The position numbers were made by a program, and so were the translations under genes. The notes beneath the pieces are model-generated. The model saw only the letters and a list, made by a program, of their open reading frames with translations, was not told the DNA's origin and made no database searches. A stretch of DNA of 11,145 bases from Tannerella sp. (GTDB lineage: Bacteria; Bacteroidota; Bacteroidia; Bacteroidales; Tannerellaceae): positions 1 to 11,145 of the forward strand of contig JAITMT010000104.1 of the NCBI GenBank assembly GCA_031277235.1, written 5' to 3'. Every line of letters starts with the position of its first letter. The first letter of the stretch is position 1. Below are positions 7,047 to 11,145 of this stretch, in pieces.

Positions 7047-8393
7047 TTAATGAGCAATTACTTCTTCTTCATAGCCGTCGGCTTTGGCATTCCACATCAG
7101 CAGGAAAGCGCCGGTTCCAAGCAGCGACGTCAAAATGATGGCAATGTAAGCCAGATTCCAGCCGTAATGCTGCGCCAGATAACCGAATCCGACGCCCGAT
7201 ACGGCGGTGCTTGCATAGCCGAAAATGCCGGTCAGTCCGTTTGCGGTGGCTGCCGCTTTTTTCGTAGCCTGATTCGCCGCGGCAATGCCGATCAGTGCCT
7301 GCGGACCGTAAATAAAAAATCCCGTGGCGCAAAGCACGGCGAAAAACATCCATATCGGCGCATCGGGAGGCAGTTTCCAGAAGAGAAAGGCAAACAGCGC
7401 CGTTCCCAACATGCTGAAAACACAGGTTCGATGGGCGCGACCCTTGAGGTAGCGGTCTGTAGCCCACCCTGCCACCAGCATACCGGCAATTCCCGCAATT
7501 TCAAACAGGGCGACCAGCCAGCCTGCAACATGTATGTCCACATGCTTGGACTGTTTCAGAAGGGTCGGTCCCCAATCCAGAACGGAAAAACGCACCACGT
7601 AAACGAAAAAGTTGGCAATGCCGAGAATCCATATATATTTGTTGGCAAAAACTTTTTCGCGCAGGAAAGCTTTGGTTATCCCGCTTTTCGAATCTTTCAC
7701 CTTTGCCGTGTCGGGCAATTCGGGCAAACCGACCGTCGTCGGGGTATCGCGCAGGAAAATGAACAAAAAAACGGATCCGGCAAAAGCGATGCCGGACGGA
7801 ATCCAGAAACACCAGCGCCACGCTCCCGTGTGCGCGTCGCCGACGCCCATGTTGCTCATGATGTAACCGCACAAAATCACCACGAGACCGGCTCCGATGG
7901 AATGCGACGTGTTCCAGACGGACATTTTTGTCGCCAGTTCTTTTGGAGGAATCCAGTGCGTCAGCAGGCGTGCGCAGGGCGGAAAACCGCTTCCCTGCAA
8001 TATGCCGTTCACGACCCAGGTGATGCCCATGAACATCACCAGCGTATTCGTAAAATACGAGCCGGTCTGTTCGCCGGTAATCCATCCCGCAATGTCCTCG
8101 CCAAAGCCGAAGGCAAAGTTGGATATCGCACAGAGGGCAAGCCCCGTAGCCATGTAGAAGCGCGCGTTCATGCGGTCGGCAAAGATGCCGTTCACGAACC
8201 GTGACACGCCGTAGAGCAGTCCGTTCAGGGTGAGAAAAATACCCAGTCCGGTTTTCGTGATGCCGAGGTCGGTTTCCATGCCCGGCATCGCCATGCTGAA
8301 GTTTTTCCGCACGAAATAAAACAGCGCATACCCGATCATCGAAACAATGATGGTGCGCGTTTGCCAGTATTTGAAAGTTTTGGTTGTTGTCAT
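7047..8393 (-). CDS. glpT: Glycerol-3-phosphate:phosphate antiporter (OPA family of MFS)
   Basis: A 448-residue inner-membrane transporter of the organophosphate:phosphate antiporter family, which brings glycerol-3-phosphate in against phosphate. About twelve hydrophobic segments are visible. Key positions line up with E. coli GlpT. R29 in FVRKNFSMAMP corresponds to R45, H164 in NTSHSIGAG to H165, and R268 in VVRFSVLDWGP to R269; together these bind the phosphate group. The family segment FFIYGPQALIGIAAANQATK (359-378) is also present. The start was set at the ATG at 8391-8393. The frame is open for 20 more codons upstream but without family-like sequence. That ATG overlaps the TGA of an upstream ORF remnant as ATGA. 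A related substrate such as a hexose phosphate is possible, but the glpK and glpF neighbours favour glycerol-3-phosphate. Confidence 0.9.
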   Translation of the reverse strand: MTTTKTFKYWQTRTIIVSMIGYALFYFVRKNFSMAMPGMETDLGITKTGLGIFLTLNGLLYGVSRFVNGIFADRMNARFYMATGLALCAISNFAFGFGEDIAGWITGEQTGSYFTNTLVMFMGITWVVNGILQGSGFPPCARLLTHWIPPKELATKMSVWNTSHSIGAGLVVILCGYIMSNMGVGDAHTGAWRWCFWIPSGIAFAGSVFLFIFLRDTPTTVGLPELPDTAKVKDSKSGITKAFLREKVFANKYIWILGIANFFVYVVRFSVLDWGPTLLKQSKHVDIHVAGWLVALFEIAGIAGMLVAGWATDRYLKGRAHRTCVFSMLGTALFAFLFWKLPPDAPIWMFFAVLCATGFFIYGPQALIGIAAANQATKKAAATANGLTGIFGYASTAVSGVGFGYLAQHYGWNLAYIAIILTSLLGTGAFLLMWNAKADGYEEEVIAH

Positions 8394-8659
8394 GCTTGTT
8401 TGTTTAATTGAAAGTAAAATATTCCGTCCAATCCGAACAGCGCGTCCAGCCATTCGGACATCTTGCCCGTGCGGACGGCAAGATTAAGCACCGTGAAGCG
8501 GTTGCGGATAAACGGCGCGTGAAGAATTGTCCGGCGAAGCCGCCCGCTTGATATGCCGATCTGCTCCGGTTCCCCTCGTTCCTTGCAATGACGGACGGTG
8601 CGCATCGTCATTGCGGGGAACGAAGCAATCCGGATTAATTTTAAGACGATAATACTCAT
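8390..8659 (-). other. 89-codon ORF or gene remnant overlapping the glpT start
   Basis: This frame runs from an ATG at 8657-8659 to a TGA that overlaps the glpT ATG as ATGA. The first third is translated from an imperfect palindromic repeat (8566-8633) and is probably not real protein. The last 50 or so codons (for example FTVLNLAVRTGKMSEWLD and ALFGLDG) have coding-like third-position G/C and a plausible protein composition. They may be the 3' remnant of a lost gene that was once coupled to glpT. I do not recognise the family. It could equally be untranslated leader. The rest of the 8394-8878 gap is AT-rich sequence (8660-8696) plus the repeats listed separately. Confidence 0.3.
8566..8633. 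repeat. Imperfect interspersed palindrome (REP-like), 68 bp
   Basis: The arms 8576-8593 (TCGTTCCTTGCAATGACG) and 8606-8623 (CGTCATTGCGGGGAACGA) are inverted copies with two mismatches around a 12-base loop. CCGG at 8566-8569 and 8630-8633 closes the outer ends. The core CGTCATTGCGNGGAACGAAGCAATCC resembles an interspersed palindrome seen in many bacterial genomes. It lies upstream of glpT within the operon. Confidence 0.65.
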
Positions 8660-8696
8660 ATGTGTAATTATTTATTGTAATATATATTTTCTACGA

Positions 8697-8759
8697 ATAC
8701 TCCCCCCCTGCTTCGCAGTACCCCTCCATCGGAGGGGTGGCGCGGAGCGACGGGGGGTA
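8697..8759. repeat. GC-rich palindromic intergenic repeat
   Basis: CCCCTCC-ATC-GGAGGGG (8721-8737) is a perfect 7-bp stem with a 3-base loop. It is flanked by partly complementary outer arms: C-runs with GCTTCGCAG on the left, and GGCGCGGAGCGACGGGGGG on the right. It has the same general type of central hairpin as the element at 9648-9664 (CCCCTCC-GAA-GGAGGGG). Confidence 0.65.
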
Positions 8760-8766
8760 TTTAATG

Positions 8767-8793
8767 GACAATTGACAATTGATAATTGACAAT
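8767..8793. repeat. 7-bp GACAATT tandem repeat, about four copies
   Basis: GACAATT, GACAATT, GATAATT and GACAAT occur in tandem. The unit is the reverse complement of the AATTGTC repeat at 3679-3695, so this short repeat occurs at two distant sites in the window. Confidence 0.7.
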
Positions 8794-8804
8794 GAAAACC
8801 CATG

Positions 8805-8852
8805 TCCGTTCACCCGTTTATCCGTTCTCCCGTTCATCCGTTCTCCCGTTCA
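8805..8852. repeat. 8-bp tandem repeat YCCGTTYW, six copies
   Basis: There are six head-to-tail units: TCCGTTCA, CCCGTTTA, TCCGTTCT, CCCGTTCA, TCCGTTCT, CCCGTTCA. The first base alternates T and C strictly, giving a 16-bp higher-order period. The array follows directly after the 7-bp repeat. It lies in the untranslated gap after glpF. Confidence 0.8.
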
Positions 8853-8861
8853 CCCCAATCT

Positions 8862-8875
8862 CCCCCCTGAGGGGG
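8862..8875 (-). terminator. Short GC hairpin right after glpF
   Basis: CCCCC-TGA-GGGGG (8863-8875) begins three bases beyond the glpF stop on the minus strand. There is no T-run after it in the glpF direction, so it is not a classical intrinsic terminator. It may pause transcription or protect the 3' end of the glpK-glpF message. Confidence 0.35.
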
Positions 8876-8878
8876 TTA

Positions 8879-9586
8879 TCACATAATCAACCCATAAACA
8901 ACCGCCGCCAGCGTAGCCCCGATAAACGGACCCGCTATCGGCACCCACGAATAAGCCCAATCGCTGCTTCCCTTTCCGGGAATGGGCAGCAGGGCGTGTA
9001 TCATTCGCGGTCCCAAATCGCGTGCGGGATTGATGGCATATCCGGTAGGACCGCCCAGCGACAGACCGATTGCCAGCACCAGAAACGCCACCGGTATAGC
9101 GTCCAAAGAACCCAATCCCACTTCGGGAGCGGCGATAAACAGAACGCCGAATATCAGCACAAACGTCCCGATAATTTCGGTCAGCAAGTTATCTTTGTAA
9201 CTGCGGATGGCGGGAATCGTACAGAATACGCCGAGCTTTGTACCCGCGTCTTCGGTAGCGGCGAAATGTTTGCGGTAGGCAATCCAGGTCAGGAAAGCGC
9301 CGGTCATCGCGCCCGCCACCTGCGCCAGCATGTAAACCGGAACCTTGCTCCAGGCAAACTTTCCGGCGAGCGCCAACGCCAGCGTAACAGCCGGATTCAG
9401 ATGCGCCCCGCTGTGCGAAGCCGCCACAAAAACGCCCACAAACACCGCCATCGCCCATCCGAAAGTGATGACAATCCAGCCACTGTTAAAGCCTTTGTTC
9501 TTACTCAAAATACTGTTGGCGACCACGCCATTGCCCAGCAATATCATCAGGGCGGTACCGATTAGTTCTGCAAAATAACTATTCAT
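8879..9586 (-). CDS. glpF: Glycerol uptake facilitator (aquaglyceroporin, MIP family)
   Basis: A 235-residue inner-membrane channel that lets glycerol diffuse into the cell. Six membrane helices and the two half-helix NPA loops are visible: SGAHLNPAVT (N64-A66) and GYAINPARDLGPR (N186-A188). R189 is the selectivity-filter arginine, and D190 following it is typical of glycerol facilitators rather than strict aquaporins. W44 in TFGWAMAVFV fits the aromatic filter position of E. coli GlpF (W48). The length is slightly short but normal for Bacteroidetes members. The ATG at 9584-9586 has no strong Shine-Dalgarno sequence. It lies 120 bases after the glpK stop, with a double hairpin between them and no convincing promoter, so it is probably co-transcribed with glpK. 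Confidence 0.93.
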   Translation of the reverse strand: MNSYFAELIGTALMILLGNGVVANSILSKNKGFNSGWIVITFGWAMAVFVGVFVAASHSGAHLNPAVTLALALAGKFAWSKVPVYMLAQVAGAMTGAFLTWIAYRKHFAATEDAGTKLGVFCTIPAIRSYKDNLLTEIIGTFVLIFGVLFIAAPEVGLGSLDAIPVAFLVLAIGLSLGGPTGYAINPARDLGPRMIHALLPIPGKGSSDWAYSWVPIAGPFIGATLAAVVYGLIM

Positions 9587-9639
9587 TGTATTGATTTTTG
9601 AATTACGATTTGATAATTTGAAGTTCGAGGTTCAAAGCC

Positions 9640-9698
9640 TCCCCTAACCCCTCCGAAGGAGGGGAACTCCCTCCCCTTCGGGGAGGGCTGGGGCGGGG
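9640..9698. repeat. Double GC-rich hairpin repeat between glpK and glpF
   Basis: There are two adjacent perfect hairpins. The first is CCCCTCC-GAA-GGAGGGG at 9648-9664. The second is CCCTCCCC-TTC-GGGGAGGG at 9669-9687. G-rich sequence follows to 9698. This resembles a common Bacteroidales intergenic repeat. Without a T-run it is unlikely to be a strong terminator, but as RNA it could set the glpK:glpF message ratio. Confidence 0.65.
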
Positions 9699-9706
9699 CT
9701 CAATTC

Positions 9707-11145
9707 TCAAACTCTCTCCTTCTCCCGACTCCAGGCTTGCACGGCGCGTATGGCGCGATGCCACTCCGAAACAATTTCTTCTACTTTTAACTCCGGCATT
9801 TCCGGACGGAACGTACGGTCTATTTGCCATTGCTGTTCGATGTCGGACGTATTTTCCCAGTAACCGACCGCCAGTCCGGCAAAATAGGCGGCTCCCAGCG
9901 CGGTAGTTTCGGTAACTTTCGGACGGGCGATGGGAACGTTGGCTACGTCGGCTTGAAATTGCATCAACCGGTTATTGACCACCGCGCCGCCGTCCACCCG
10001 CAATTCGGCGATGTTGATTTCCGAATCGGCTTGCATGGCATGGAGCACGTCCAGCGTTTGCAGGGCGATACTGTTCAGAGCGGCATGGGCGATATGCGCG
10101 ACGGTTACTCCCCGCGTGATGCCGAAAATGCTGCCGCGGGCGTGCTGATCCCAGTAGGGCGCGCCCAAACCGGCAAAAGCGGGAACAAAATACACGCCGC
10201 CGCTGTCGGCAACCTTGTCGCACAATTCTTCGATTTCGGACGACGAACGGATCACGCCCATTTCATCGCGTAGCCACTGAACCACCGCTCCCGCAATGAA
10301 AATACTGCCTTCCAGTGCGTAGGTTATTTGTCCGTTAAGGCTCCACGCGACGGTTGTCAGCAGGTTGTTGAGCGATTTCACGGGATTTTTACCCGTATTC
10401 ATCATCATGAAACAGCCGGTTCCGTAGGTATTTTTCACCATTCCCTCTCGGATGCACATCTGTCCGAACAGCGCCGCCTGCTGGTCGCCGGCAATGCCTC
10501 CCAGCGTAATGCCGGCTAAGGGAGGAATCGTTGCTTCGCCGTAGATTTCGCTGCTTTGCCTCACTTGCGGAAGCATGCTCGCCGGAATGTCGAACAGCGC
10601 CAGCAACTCACTGTCCCATTCGAGGGTATGAATATTGTACAGCATCGTGCGCGAAGCGTTGGATACGTCGGTGATGTGCAATCCGCCCTGCGACAATTGC
10701 CACACCAACCAGCTGTCCACCGTTCCGAAAGCCAGTTCGCCGCGCAAGGCTTTTTCGCGCGCTCCGTCCACGTGGTCGAGGATCCATTTCACTTTGGTCG
10801 CCGAAAAATAGGCGTCAATCATCAAACCCGTTTTTTCCCGGATGCTTGTTGCAAGACCTTCATTTTTAAGTTGGTCGCAATAATCGGCTGTCCGTCGGTC
10901 TTGCCAGACGATGGCATTGTAAACGGGTCGTCCGGTGGCGCGTTCCCACACAATCGCCGTTTCGCGCTGGTTGGTGATGCCCGCCGCCTCGATCTGCAAT
11001 AACTGCAAACCGTTTTTAGCCAGAACGCCCACCATGACTTCCATTTGCGACGACCAGATTTCCATCGGATCGTGTTCCACCCATCCCGGCTGGGGATAGA
11101 TTTGCGTAAATTCCTTTTGAGCGACCGCCACGACCGAACCTTTCC
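9707..11145 (-). CDS. glpK: Glycerol kinase, 5' end outside the window
   Basis: ATP-dependent phosphorylation of glycerol to glycerol-3-phosphate by an FGGY-family kinase in the cytoplasm. About 478 codons are visible. The frame stays open to the window edge (KGSVVAVAQKEFTQ), so roughly the first 25 residues, with the first phosphate-binding loop, are missing only because the window ends. Visible landmarks in order are QPGWVEHDP, GITNQRET (the R-E pair that contacts glycerol), NAIVWQDRRT and GGIAGDQQAALFGQ with the catalytic aspartate. Next come the ATP-site segments NTYGTGCFMMMNTG and VPAFAGLGAPYWD, then ELRVDGGAVVNNRLMQFQAD and ETTALGAAYFAGLAVGYW. The C-terminus (EWHRAIRAVQAW) is complete. 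It is the first visible gene of the glycerol block. Confidence 0.95.
   Translation of the reverse strand, partial: KGSVVAVAQKEFTQIYPQPGWVEHDPMEIWSSQMEVMVGVLAKNGLQLLQIEAAGITNQRETAIVWERATGRPVYNAIVWQDRRTADYCDQLKNEGLATSIREKTGLMIDAYFSATKVKWILDHVDGAREKALRGELAFGTVDSWLVWQLSQGGLHITDVSNASRTMLYNIHTLEWDSELLALFDIPASMLPQVRQSSEIYGEATIPPLAGITLGGIAGDQQAALFGQMCIREGMVKNTYGTGCFMMMNTGKNPVKSLNNLLTTVAWSLNGQITYALEGSIFIAGAVVQWLRDEMGVIRSSSEIEELCDKVADSGGVYFVPAFAGLGAPYWDQHARGSIFGITRGVTVAHIAHAALNSIALQTLDVLHAMQADSEINIAELRVDGGAVVNNRLMQFQADVANVPIARPKVTETTALGAAYFAGLAVGYWENTSDIEQQWQIDRTFRPEMPELKVEEIVSEWHRAIRAVQAWSREKERV

Noticed and set aside
6218..7138. 306-codon plus-strand ORF opposite the HAD phosphatase
   Set aside because: It is the antisense shadow of a gene with all HAD motifs intact. 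It has no recognisable domain.
6909..8204. 431-codon plus-strand ORF opposite glpT
   Set aside because: It is antisense to a clear transporter gene. Its composition (many Arg, His, Gln, Gly) is typical of a shadow frame over GC-rich codons, and no motif is visible.
8397..8416. Minus-strand TACTTTC considered as a -7 box for glpT
   Set aside because: It misses two of the conserved positions of TAnnTTTG and has no -33 element.
8767..8852. Possible CRISPR-like array
   Set aside because: The units are 7 or 8 bp, contiguous and without spacers, and no cas genes are present. These are simple tandem repeats.
8786..9565. 259-codon plus-strand ORF opposite glpF
   Set aside because: It starts inside tandem repeats and is the reverse-strand shadow of the NPA-containing channel.

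Overview
The window looks like a chromosomal segment from the order Bacteroidales. The support is convergent: exported glycoside hydrolase and serine-type sulfatase genes side by side, start codons without clear Shine-Dalgarno sequences, two promoter-like TAnnTTTG -7 boxes, a Bacteroidales-type transposase remnant, and intergenic 7-bp, 8-bp and palindromic repeats of a kind I associate with Bacteroidales genomes. I cannot place it to genus.

Left part (1-4603, plus strand) is a decayed accessory region for sulfated, galactose-containing glycans. It begins with an insertion-sequence transposase that has lost its middle (1-504). Next is a 36-codon N-terminal stub of a small conserved Bacteroidetes protein (534-644), then an apparently intact secreted GH35 beta-galactosidase (859-2730). 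After it comes a remarkable open frame (2795-3658) made of pieces of an aldose 1-epimerase, a GH2 beta-galactosidase and a sulfatase, all joined in one frame. A serine-type sulfatase cut off at mid-length follows (3731-4603). Every gene here except the GH35 shows an internal or 3' deletion.

Middle (4615-6054, plus strand) is one full-length secreted serine-type sulfatase. With the GH35 it could remove sulfate and terminal beta-galactose from a host or algal glycan. No SusC/SusD pair, regulator or sulfatase-maturing enzyme is present in the window. A convergent gap (6055-6235) with a weak hairpin separates this strand from the next block.

Right part (6236-11145, minus strand) is a glycerol / glycerol-3-phosphate block. 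In transcription order it reads glpK (5' end beyond the window), glpF, glpT and a HAD-IIA phosphatase seven bases after glpT. GlpF admits glycerol, GlpK phosphorylates it, GlpT exchanges glycerol-3-phosphate with phosphate, and the phosphatase may act on glycerol-3-phosphate or a related phosphoester. No glycerol-3-phosphate dehydrogenase is visible. The glpK-glpF gap carries a double GC-rich hairpin. The 485-base glpF-glpT gap is packed with repeats: a 68-bp imperfect palindrome, a 63-bp GC-rich palindrome, a 7-bp tandem repeat, an 8-bp tandem repeat and a short hairpin. It also holds an ORF remnant that overlaps the glpT start.

The most notable feature is the three-gene mosaic ORF, set among other deletion scars. 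The glycerol block is ordinary in gene content but unusual for the density of repeats between its genes.
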